Below, in pieces: positions 55,547 through 63,292 of a DNA stretch of 64,000 nucleotides (position 1 is the first letter of the stretch; every line of letters begins with the position of its first letter). Source of the stretch: Shinella zoogloeoides (GTDB taxonomy: Bacteria > Pseudomonadota > Alphaproteobacteria > Rhizobiales > Rhizobiaceae); contig NZ_CP093528.1 in assembly GCF_022682305.1 (NCBI RefSeq), positions 881,501 through 945,500 of the forward strand, in the 5' to 3' direction. The translations under genes and the position numbers were made by a program. The notes beneath the pieces are model-generated. The model did no database searches, was not told the origin of the DNA, and worked only from the letters and a program-made list of their open reading frames with translations.

Positions 55547-56407
55547 TCAGCCTTGAAGCCCTGCACGGAAAGCAAGCAGGTCCTGCCATGCGAGACGCTT
55601 GCTGATCGGTGCGGTCACGAGATCCTGCGGATGGAGCGTCGCGAAAGCCGGAACCGGGCGGCCCGCAATCTCGATCTGACGCCATTCGCCGCGCAACTGG
55701 TGGATCGTATCGTTGGAGCGCAGCAGGAAGCGGGCGGCGAAATTGCCGAGGATCAGCAGATGATTCGGCTCGGCGAGCGCAATCTGGCGCTCGATGAACG
55801 GCCGGCAGATATCGGCCTCGCGCTGGGACGGCGGACGATTGCCCGGCGGCCGCCACGGCACGACATTGGTCAGTAGCAGGTCGGCGCGGGCCAGTCCGAT
55901 GCCGGCCAGCATGCGCTCCAGCATCGCGCCCTGCCGGCCGGAGAAGGGCTGGCCGTCGCGGTCGTCGTCGGCATTCGGCATCGCGCCGATCACCATGACG
56001 GGCGGCTTCGCATTGCCCTCGGCAAAGACGAGGCAGCGCGCGCTGGTCTTGAGGTTGCAGCCGTTGAAGGCTTCCATCGCCGTGCGCAGCTCGTCCAGCG
56101 AGCGGGCGCTGCTTGCGGCGAACTCGGCCTCGGCCACCGCCTGGCTGTCGGGGATCGCCACATTGGGCATCGGGGCAGGAGCGGACGGGCGCGGCTGTTC
56201 CTGCCGCGGCGCTGCCTGCCGGGCGGGCTGTTGCTGGGGCGCAGGCGCCGTCTCCCGCGGTGCCGCCGCCCGCGCTGCGCGCATGGCCTCGAATTCCGCG
56301 ATGCGGTCGACCGCCTCTTCCTCCAGCAGCCATTCCACGCCCGCATCCGCATAGAAATGCAGGAGCGATCGGAGTTGCTCGGGGTGGAGGTCTCTGGCGG
56401 CGTTCAT
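55547..56407 (-). CDS. Family-4-like uracil-DNA glycosylase with altered Fe-S ligands
   Basis: A 286-residue protein. The N-terminal 95 residues are Ala/Pro/Gln-rich and look disordered. The UDG core starts near AMEAFNGCNLKTSARCLVFA, with the catalytic-region loop VIGAMPNADDDRDGQPFSGR, then NVVPWRPPGNRPPSQREADI, and ends with the DNA-binding segment ATLHPQDLV. Classic family 4 enzymes hold a 4Fe-4S cluster with four Cys; here the first pair is spaced differently and the third is Trp (VVPWRPP), so only part of the ligand set remains. It should remove uracil from DNA, if active. Confidence 0.82.
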   Translation of the reverse strand: MNAARDLHPEQLRSLLHFYADAGVEWLLEEEAVDRIAEFEAMRAARAAAPRETAPAPQQQPARQAAPRQEQPRPSAPAPMPNVAIPDSQAVAEAEFAASSARSLDELRTAMEAFNGCNLKTSARCLVFAEGNAKPPVMVIGAMPNADDDRDGQPFSGRQGAMLERMLAGIGLARADLLLTNVVPWRPPGNRPPSQREADICRPFIERQIALAEPNHLLILGNFAARFLLRSNDTIHQLRGEWRQIEIAGRPVPAFATLHPQDLVTAPISKRLAWQDLLAFRAGLQG

Positions 56408-56451
56408 GCCGGCACCCTAGCGGAGCGCGGGGCGGGAGGAAAGCACCGTGC

Positions 56452-57744
56452 TCACGCTGCCCACTGCGCTACCTCGTCGCTTTCGCCGATCAGTGCGAGG
56501 CCATGGGCGATGGAGAGAAGTTCGCCGCCGCTTTCGATCCGCCCGGCATCGAAGCGGCGGGTGAAGATGTTGCGCACGGCCGGCACGAAGGAGGTGCCGC
56601 CAGTGAGGAACACCTTGTCGATCTCTCCCGGCGCCGTGTTCGTCTTTTCCAGCACCTCGTCGAGCGCGCCCTCGATGCGGGCGAGGTCCGGTGCGATCCA
56701 GGCCTCGAAGTCCGTGCGCTTCACGGTCTTGCGGCCGGCCGCGCCGAGCGGGGCGAAGTCGAACTCGGCCTCGTCCGCGCCCGAGAGAGCCATCTTGGTG
56801 GCCGAGATCGCCTGATAGAGCGGATAGCCCTCGTCATGATCCACGAGGTCGATGAAGAGTTCCAGCTTTTCCGGCTCCAGCGCCGAGCGCACCAGCGACT
56901 TGAGGTCGGCGAACTCGCGCATCGTCTTGAAGATGGAGAGCTGGTTCCAGCGGGCGAAGTTCGCATAATAGCCGCTCGGCACTTCCAGCACCTTGTCGAA
57001 GCTCTTGAAGAAGGTACCCTTGCCGATTTCCGGTGCGACGAGGTGGTCGATCATGCGGGAATCGAAATGGTCCCCGGCAATGCCGACGCCCGAATGGCCG
57101 ATCGGCGTCGCCGCCAGCCGGCCCGCCTTGCGCTCGAAGCGGATCAGCGAATAGTCGGTCGTGCCGCCGCCGAAGTCCGCGACGAGCACCGTGGCGTCGC
57201 TTTTCAGGCTCTGCGCGAAGTAATAGGCGGCCGCGACCGGCTCGAAGACATAATGGATTTCCGGGAAGCCGAGGCGCGTCAGCGCGGCATTGTAGCGTTC
57301 GAGCGCAAGGTCCGGGTCCGGGTTCGCGCCGGCGAACTGGACGGGGCGCCCGGCGATGACGCGCGAGACGTCCTCCGGCCATTCCCCGCCGGCATAGGTC
57401 TTCAGCCGCCGCAGGAAAATTTCCATGAGGTCGTCGAAGGCATGGCGGCGGGCGAAGATCAGCGTGCCCTGGAAGAGGGCGCTCGCCGCGAAGGTCTTGA
57501 TCGATTGGAGGAAGCGGCAGTCGCCGGGATTGTCAATGAACTGGCGGATCGCCGCCTGACCGGCCTCGACCTTCAGCGCCTGCGCACCGACCAGCGGGTC
57601 CTTCATGAAGGACAGCGCCGTGCGCATCGTGTCGGTGACGCCGACGCTGCTGGTGAAGTGCATGGACCGCGTTTCCGCGCCGCCCGTCGAAAGTGCCATA
57701 ACCGTATTGGTCGTGCCGAAATCCAGCCCGAGTGCGCGCGCCAT
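56452..57744 (-). CDS. Hsp70-family protein (YegD-like)
   Basis: A 430-residue actin-fold ATPase: phosphate loop GLDFGTTNTVMAL at the N-terminus, adenosine/phosphate region VADFGGGTTDYSLIRF, and LTGGTSFVPAVRNIF near the end. It has the nucleotide domain of Hsp70 but lacks the substrate-binding domain, as in YegD. Role unknown. ATG at 57744 gives the exact Hsp70 start. Confidence 0.87.
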   Translation of the reverse strand: MARALGLDFGTTNTVMALSTGGAETRSMHFTSSVGVTDTMRTALSFMKDPLVGAQALKVEAGQAAIRQFIDNPGDCRFLQSIKTFAASALFQGTLIFARRHAFDDLMEIFLRRLKTYAGGEWPEDVSRVIAGRPVQFAGANPDPDLALERYNAALTRLGFPEIHYVFEPVAAAYYFAQSLKSDATVLVADFGGGTTDYSLIRFERKAGRLAATPIGHSGVGIAGDHFDSRMIDHLVAPEIGKGTFFKSFDKVLEVPSGYYANFARWNQLSIFKTMREFADLKSLVRSALEPEKLELFIDLVDHDEGYPLYQAISATKMALSGADEAEFDFAPLGAAGRKTVKRTDFEAWIAPDLARIEGALDEVLEKTNTAPGEIDKVFLTGGTSFVPAVRNIFTRRFDAGRIESGGELLSIAHGLALIGESDEVAQWAA

Positions 57745-57887
57745 CGCCGTGCCCCTTTGATCCGCGAAATGTGTTGAACCGGAGCGCGATGGCTCCGTGC
57801 CGATGGGGCGCATCGTGCGCCCGCAGGAATTTGAGAGCGCGCCAGATGGCACAGGCCGCCATAAATGGCAAGGGGAAGGGCGGCGTC

Positions 57888-58676
57888 TCAGACCGAGCGC
57901 GCCGCGCCCCCGTCGCAGCGCACGAGGCTGCCCGTGACATAGCTTGCCGGCGCGCTGCAGAGGAACGCGGCTGTTGCGGCGAACTCTTCGACAGTGCCGT
58001 AGCGGCGTGCGGGAATAGCCCTTTCAGCGGCCTTGCGCACGTCTTCGATGCTTTTTCCGCTGCGCTCGGCCGCTGCCGCGTCAAGGCTCTTCAGCCGGTC
58101 GGTCATGATGCTGCCGGGCAGGAGCATGTTGCTGGTGACGCCGTATTCGGCGACCTCGGCCGCGAGCGTCTTCGACCAGCCGGCAAGCGCCGGCCGTAGC
58201 GTGTTCGACAGGGCAAGGCCGGGGATCGGCTCGATCACGCCGGAGGATGCGACGGTGAGGATGCGGCCCCAGCCGCGCTCCTTCATGCCGGGCAGCAGCC
58301 GGTTGGTCAGCGTGACGATGCGCAGCACCATAGACTGGAAATAGGCCAGAAGCTTTTCCTCGCTCATGTCCTCGGTGGAGCCGGGTGTCGGCCCGCCGGA
58401 ATTGTTGACGAGGATATCGACGCCGCCAAGCTTTTCGGACACGGCCCTCACGATCGTTTCCACGAAAGTCTCCTCGCCGAGGTCCGCCTGCACCCAATCG
58501 GCGGTTCCCAGACCTTCGGCATTGATGGCGTCGCAGTTGGCCTTCAGCGTTTCGGCGCTGCGGCCGCAGAGAAGGACATGCGCGCCTTCGCGGGCGAGCG
58601 CCACGGCGATGCCTTTTCCCAGCCCCCGGGATGAGGCGAGCACGAGGGCGCGTTTACCGGTGATTGCGAGATCCAT
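57888..58676 (-). CDS. Atypical short-chain dehydrogenase/reductase
   Basis: A 262-residue Rossmann-fold oxidoreductase with the nucleotide motif ASSRGLGKGIA (TGxxxGxG variant, Thr replaced) and LVNNSGGPTPG. At the catalytic position, where YxxxK is expected, the sequence is LSNTLRPALAGWSKTLA, so the Tyr is missing. Related SDRs annotated as 3-oxoacyl-ACP reductase-like share this change; substrate unknown. Confidence 0.85.
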   Translation of the reverse strand: MDLAITGKRALVLASSRGLGKGIAVALAREGAHVLLCGRSAETLKANCDAINAEGLGTADWVQADLGEETFVETIVRAVSEKLGGVDILVNNSGGPTPGSTEDMSEEKLLAYFQSMVLRIVTLTNRLLPGMKERGWGRILTVASSGVIEPIPGLALSNTLRPALAGWSKTLAAEVAEYGVTSNMLLPGSIMTDRLKSLDAAAAERSGKSIEDVRKAAERAIPARRYGTVEEFAATAAFLCSAPASYVTGSLVRCDGGAARSV

Positions 58677-58700
58677 GGCGGTATCCTTCCTTCTGTCGGT

Positions 58701-60104
58701 CTATCCGGCGCGGTAAGGCACCTTGCCCGGATTGAACAGGTTTTTCGGGTCGAGCGCCGCCTTGATCGCGTCGGCGAGGGCGCGTCGGGCCGGGTTGCCG
58801 TAGACGAGATAGGCGCGATGCTTTTCCAGGCCAACCCCGTGCTCGGCGGAAAAGCTGCCGCCGCATTCACCGACGCCCGTATAGACGGCATCTTCGATCG
58901 GCTCTTTCAACGCGGCATCGCTCGAGCCTTCGCCGAAGACGGAAATGTGCAGGTTGCCGTCCGCCACATGGCCGTAGACATAGGCATCGAAGCCGGAATC
59001 CACCGCCTTCAGCCGGTCGCGAAGGCCCGCCACATAGCCGTCCAGTGCGCCCGGCGGGAGCGAGACGTCATAGGACGGGGCGGCGGGATGGAGGCGATAG
59101 ATGAAGTCGCTTTCCTCCCGCAGCGCCCAGAAGCGCCGCGCCTGGTCGAGCGAGGCGGCGACGATGCCGCTCGTCAGCCCATGCGTCTCCCAGAGATCGG
59201 CAAGGCCCTCTTCCAGCGCTGCGCGCGCTTCCGCCTCGCTTGCGGCGGAGACCTCTATCAGCAGCACCGCGGCCGTGTCGTCCTCCAGCCAGTCGAGGTC
59301 GAAGCCGCGTTGCCCGGCGCTGTCGACGAGGTAGCACCGCCACATCAGTTCCGCGCCTTCGAGTTGCAGGGCGGGCAGGGCGCGGAAATGCGCGATGAGG
59401 GCAAGGGCGGACATGGCGTCCTTCACGCCGACAAGGGCCGTGGCGCGCATGGAATTGAAGCTTTCGAGTTTCAGCACGGCGCGGGTGATGAAGCCGTAGG
59501 CGCCTTCCGAGCCGATGAGAAGCTGCTTGATATCCGGCCCCGCGCTCACCTTCAGCACGCGCGTCAGGTCGCTGAAGAGGCTTCCGTCCGGCATCACGGC
59601 CTCGATGCCGAGCACCTGATGGCGCATCACGCCGTTGCGGAAGGCGAGGATTCCGCCGGCATTGGTGGCGATCATGCCGCCGATGGTGGCGCTGCCGCGC
59701 GCGGCAAGGTCGATGCCGGGGGTGAGGCTGGCCTCGGCCGCCGCTTCCTGCAGGGCCTGCAGCGTGACGCCTGCGCCGACGATGACGGTGCGGGCAAGGG
59801 AATCGATGGCCTCGATCCCGTTCAGCCGCGCGGTGGACAGGATCAGCTCGCCCGGTCGGCTCACGCCGCCGCCGACAAGCCCGGTGCGCCCGCCCTGCGG
59901 CACTATGGGTACGTCGTTTTCCACGCACCAGCGCACGAGGGCGGCCGCCGCCTGCGGCGTCGACGGCTCGGCCATGACGCCCGCGCCAAGATTGTCGGGA
60001 TGCTCGCCCGGATGCCGCCCGGCAAGTAGGTCGCTTCCGATAAGGTGAAGATCGGCGCTGAATTCGTTCAAGTCCTGCCGGATCGTTCGGATAAGGTCGG
60101 ACAT
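58701..60104 (-). CDS. FAD-binding oxidoreductase (GlcD/D-lactate or D-2-hydroxyacid dehydrogenase type)
   Basis: A 467-residue flavoprotein. The PCMH-type FAD domain holds VPIVPQGGRTGLVGGGV (about 80-96) and RGSATIGGMIATNAGG (about 147-162); the C-terminal FAD-oxidase domain has YGHVADGNLHISVFGE and GVGECGGSFSAEHGVG. It oxidises a D-2-hydroxy acid such as D-lactate, glycolate or D-2-hydroxyglutarate. The preceding SDR gene is on the same strand 24 bases away and may share its transcript. Confidence 0.88.
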   Translation of the reverse strand: MSDLIRTIRQDLNEFSADLHLIGSDLLAGRHPGEHPDNLGAGVMAEPSTPQAAAALVRWCVENDVPIVPQGGRTGLVGGGVSRPGELILSTARLNGIEAIDSLARTVIVGAGVTLQALQEAAAEASLTPGIDLAARGSATIGGMIATNAGGILAFRNGVMRHQVLGIEAVMPDGSLFSDLTRVLKVSAGPDIKQLLIGSEGAYGFITRAVLKLESFNSMRATALVGVKDAMSALALIAHFRALPALQLEGAELMWRCYLVDSAGQRGFDLDWLEDDTAAVLLIEVSAASEAEARAALEEGLADLWETHGLTSGIVAASLDQARRFWALREESDFIYRLHPAAPSYDVSLPPGALDGYVAGLRDRLKAVDSGFDAYVYGHVADGNLHISVFGEGSSDAALKEPIEDAVYTGVGECGGSFSAEHGVGLEKHRAYLVYGNPARRALADAIKAALDPKNLFNPGKVPYRAG

Positions 60105-60420
60105 GGCGGCGATCCTCTGCCTGTTGGCGTTTTGCGCAGGCTTACAGCATGTCATGCGGGCGCGCTTTGCTTTTGTGTCAGAGCGCGAGGCTAATCAAGC
60201 CTTGCGGTGGCGCAAGGGGGAGACCGTCCTCCTCGTCATGAGTCTTGAGTTGTTGACGTTTACGTTAAAGTCAATAAACTTCGGCCTGTCATGACGTCAT
60301 GCGCAAAAGCGGGGATAGTGTGTCGCGGAACGGCTCGACAAGATTTCCGGTATTTGCCATGACAGGATGGACCAGAGGGATTTTCCGCGGCTTTTGAGGG
60401 GTTGCGGGGTGGAGAAAAGA
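60105..60420. other. Divergent intergenic region GlcD-like / ETF-QO
   Basis: About 315 bases. It contains a 22-base imperfect palindrome (60253-60274) and a TGACGTCA palindrome (60290-60297). No gene is seen. Confidence 0.6.
60253..60274. promoter_or_regulatory. LiuR-like palindrome upstream of ETF-QO
   Basis: TTGAC and GTCAA arms flank TTTACGTTAAA-type core. It resembles palindromes of MerR-type regulators of branched-chain amino acid/fatty acid catabolism (LiuR), recalled from general knowledge. The left arm also matches a -35 element. Confidence 0.4.
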
Positions 60421-62085
60421 ATGAGCGAAGAAATGGAACTCCCCGAGCGCGAGAGCATGGAATTCGACGTGGTGATCGTCGGCGCGGGGCCTGCGGGTCT
60501 GTCTGCGGCGATCCGGCTGAAGCAGGTCAACCCTGATCTCACCGTCGTCGTGCTCGAAAAGGGCTCGGAAGTCGGCGCACATATCCTCTCCGGCGCGGTT
60601 GTCGATCCCATCGGCATCGACCGCCTGCTGCCCGACTGGCGCGAGGACGACAGCCATCCCTTCAAGACGGAAGTGAAGGACGACCACTTCCTGCTGCTCG
60701 GCCCGGCCGGCTCGGTTCGCCTGCCGAATTTCGCCATGCCGCCGCTGATGAACAACCACGGCAACTACATCGTCTCGCTCGGCAATGTCTGTCGCTGGCT
60801 TGCGACCAAGGCGGAAGAACTCGGCGTCGAGATTTATCCCGGCTTCGCCGCGACCGAAGTGCTTTATAATGACGAAGGCGCCGTCATCGGCGTCGCCACC
60901 GGCGACATGGGCATCGAGCGCAATGGCGAACCCGGCCCGAACTATACCCGCGGCATGGCGCTGCTCGGCAAGTACACGCTGATCTCCGAGGGCGTGCGCG
61001 GCTCGCTCGCCAAGCAGCTCATCGCGAAGTTCGATCTGTCGAAGGATCGCGAGCCGCAAAAGTTCGGCATCGGTCTCAAGGAACTCTGGCAGGTCAAGCC
61101 GGAAAACCACAAGCCCGGCCTCGTGCAGCACTCCTTCGGCTGGCCGCTCGGCATGAAGACCGGCGGCGGCTCGTTCCTGTACCACCTGGAGGACAACCTC
61201 GTCGCCGTCGGCTTCGTGGTGCACCTCAACTACAAGAATCCCTATCTCTTCCCCTTCGAGGAATTCCAGCGCTTCAAGACGCATCCGGCGATCCGCGGCA
61301 CCTTCGAAGGCGGCAAGCGCCTCTCCTATGGCGCGCGCGCCATCACCGAAGGCGGCTACCAGTCGGTGCCGAAGCTGTCGTTCCCGGGCGGTGCGCTGAT
61401 CGGCTGCTCGGCGGGCTTCGTCAACGTGCCGCGCATCAAGGGCAGCCACAATGCGGTGCTGTCCGGCATGCTGGCGGCGGAGAAGCTGGCGGATGCCATT
61501 GCCGCGGGCCGCGCCAATGACGAGCCGATCGAGATCGAGCAGGGCTGGCGCGACAGCGCCATCGGCTCGGACCTGAAGAAGGTGCGCAACGTCAAGCCGC
61601 TCTGGTCGAAGTTCGGCACGGCCGTGGGCGTCGCGCTCGGCGGCCTCGACATGTGGACGAACACCTTGTTCGGCTTCTCCTTCTTCGGCACGCTGAAACA
61701 CGGCAAGACGGACGCCGCCTCGCTGGAGCCGGCAGCCAAGCACCAGCGCATCGATTATCCCAAGCCCGACGGCGTGCTGACCTTCGACCGTCTCTCCTCG
61801 GTGTTCCTGTCGAACACCAACCACGAGGAAGACCAGCCGATCCATCTCCAGCTCAAGAACCCGGAGCTGCAGAAGACCTCGGAACTCGACGTCTATGCCG
61901 GTCCGTCGACGCGCTACTGTCCCGCGGGCGTCTATGAGTGGGTGGAGAAGGACGGCAAGGACGTCTTCGTCATCAACGCCCAGAACTGCGTGCACTGCAA
62001 GACCTGTGATATCAAGGACCCCAACCAGAACATCAACTGGGTGCCGCCGCAGGGCGGCGAAGGGCCGGTCTATCCGAACATGTAA
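60421..62085 (+). CDS. Electron transfer flavoprotein-ubiquinone oxidoreductase
   Basis: A 554-residue inner-membrane-associated flavoprotein passing electrons from ETF (beta-oxidation, amino acid breakdown) to ubiquinone. N-terminal FAD motif VVIVGAGPAGLSAAIRLKQ; central ubiquinone/FAD region FPGGALIGCSAGFVNVPRIK; C-terminal 4Fe-4S domain RYCPAGVYEW and NCVHCKTCDIKDPNQNINW, ending GGEGPVYPNM. GGAG at 60411-60414 sets the start. The last 30 bases are duplicated downstream. Confidence 0.95.
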   Translation: MSEEMELPERESMEFDVVIVGAGPAGLSAAIRLKQVNPDLTVVVLEKGSEVGAHILSGAVVDPIGIDRLLPDWREDDSHPFKTEVKDDHFLLLGPAGSVRLPNFAMPPLMNNHGNYIVSLGNVCRWLATKAEELGVEIYPGFAATEVLYNDEGAVIGVATGDMGIERNGEPGPNYTRGMALLGKYTLISEGVRGSLAKQLIAKFDLSKDREPQKFGIGLKELWQVKPENHKPGLVQHSFGWPLGMKTGGGSFLYHLEDNLVAVGFVVHLNYKNPYLFPFEEFQRFKTHPAIRGTFEGGKRLSYGARAITEGGYQSVPKLSFPGGALIGCSAGFVNVPRIKGSHNAVLSGMLAAEKLADAIAAGRANDEPIEIEQGWRDSAIGSDLKKVRNVKPLWSKFGTAVGVALGGLDMWTNTLFGFSFFGTLKHGKTDAASLEPAAKHQRIDYPKPDGVLTFDRLSSVFLSNTNHEEDQPIHLQLKNPELQKTSELDVYAGPSTRYCPAGVYEWVEKDGKDVFVINAQNCVHCKTCDIKDPNQNINWVPPQGGEGPVYPNM

Positions 62086-62159
62086 TGTTTGGAGAGTCCG
62101 GTCCGCCCGGACCCCCGCTGGCAAGAAGCGCGGCGAAGGGCCGGTCTATCCGAACATGT
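62054..62159 (+). repeat. 30-bp direct repeat of the ETF-QO 3' end
   Basis: Bases 62054-62083 recur exactly at 62130-62159, 76 bases downstream. The second copy, in a +1-shifted frame, would again encode GEGPVYPNM and is followed by TGA. Confidence 0.9.
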
Positions 62160-62179
62160 GAGCGATTGCCTCATCAGCG

Positions 62180-62207
62180 AAAGGCCGCCTTCGGGGCGGC
62201 CTTTTTC
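62180..62207 (+). terminator. Rho-independent terminator after ETF-QO
   Basis: GGCCGCC at 62183-62189 pairs with GGCGGCC at 62195-62201, loop TTCGG, then TTTTT. Confidence 0.88.
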
Positions 62208-62238
62208 TTGCCACGCTCCTTAATGCGCGGCGCGCCGT

Positions 62239-62254
62239 TTAACCCTCCATTAAC
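62239..62254 (+). promoter_or_regulatory. Perfect CtrA box upstream of the L,D-transpeptidase
   Basis: TTAA, seven bases, TTAAC, an exact CtrA consensus, 53 bases before the start codon at 62307. Confidence 0.6.
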
Positions 62255-62306
62255 CATAGCTGCATAATTTCCACCTCGAGGACGTGATGTTCAGGGGGCT
62301 TTAACC

Positions 62307-62936
62307 ATGTCGATTTCCCGCCGCGGATTCCTGCTCGGCGCATCCGCATTGCTTGCGGGCTGCGCGACGAACGGCACGAGCGATCGCGCCAATTACGGCG
62401 AACGCCTGGACGAGAAGCATCCGATGAAGGCGATGCCGCTTGACAAGATCAAGCCGGAACTGCGCCGCCAGGAGGTCGCCTATTCGACCGATCATGCGGC
62501 GGGAACCATCGTCGTCGATACGCCCGCGCGCCGGCTCTACTATGTCCTGGGTGACGGCAGGGCGATGCGCTACGGCATCGGCGTCGGCCGGCAGGGCTAT
62601 TCGCTGGCGGGCAACGCCTATATTGGCCGCAAGGCGGAATGGCCGAGCTGGACGCCGACGCCCAACATGATCCGCCGCGATCCCAAGAAGAACCTGAAAT
62701 ATGCAGGCGGCCTTCCGGGCGGCATCAATAACCCGCTCGGCGCGCGCGCCATCTATCTCTACCAGAACGGCAACGATACCATGTTCCGCATCCACGGCAC
62801 CAACCAGCCATGGTCGATCGGGCAGGCCATGTCGAGCGGCTGCGTGCGCATGCTCAATCATGACGTGATCGACCTCTACGAGCGGGTGAAGCCGGGCGGC
62901 AAGGTCCACGTCATCCAGGGCCGCCGCGAGGCCTGA
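62307..62936 (+). CDS. L,D-transpeptidase (YkuD), probable Tat lipoprotein
   Basis: A 209-residue periplasmic enzyme forming 3-3 peptidoglycan cross-links or anchoring proteins to the wall. The signal has twin Arg (SRRGFLLGASALL) and a lipobox LAGC (Cys about 19). The YkuD domain begins TIVVDTPARRLYYVL and ends with catalytic HGTNQPWSIGQAMSSGCVRM (His about 164, Cys about 178). A CtrA-type box in its promoter suggests cell-cycle timing. Confidence 0.93.
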   Translation: MSISRRGFLLGASALLAGCATNGTSDRANYGERLDEKHPMKAMPLDKIKPELRRQEVAYSTDHAAGTIVVDTPARRLYYVLGDGRAMRYGIGVGRQGYSLAGNAYIGRKAEWPSWTPTPNMIRRDPKKNLKYAGGLPGGINNPLGARAIYLYQNGNDTMFRIHGTNQPWSIGQAMSSGCVRMLNHDVIDLYERVKPGGKVHVIQGRREA

Positions 62937-63292
62937 AACGGGCGGGCTTGCGCACCCCGAAATGCAGCGACGAGGCCGGCCGATGCCGGCCTTTTCCGTT
63001 TTGCGGGTTGAAAAAGCTGAATCCTATCATACCATTGCCCTCGCAATCCCGCGCCTGGACAAAGTGGGGGCGGTCCTGCGATTTCACGGCCTCATGACGC
63101 AATGAGGGCAATGGCAGACGCATTCGTACCGGCATGCGATCCCGTAGCTGCAAAAGTCGAGGCTGCGGTATCGTGGGAGGGGTCTTTCCGGCCTCTTCGA
63201 AAGCGATCCGCGGAGGATCACGGGCCTGGCGGCGGCGGTGCTGCGGGGCGCGAAAGAACACAACGACACCGTCGCCAATGAGGGAACGGATT
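62937..63292. other. Intergenic region before the ABC binding protein gene
   Basis: About 355 bases with a terminator at its start (62973-62998). The rest is GC-rich, with open frames but no recognised gene; it should hold the promoter of the ABC operon. Confidence 0.5.
62973..62998 (+). terminator. Terminator after the L,D-transpeptidase
   Basis: AGGCCGGC at 62973-62980 pairs with GCCGGCCT at 62985-62992, loop CGAT, followed by TTTCCGTTTT. Confidence 0.75.
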
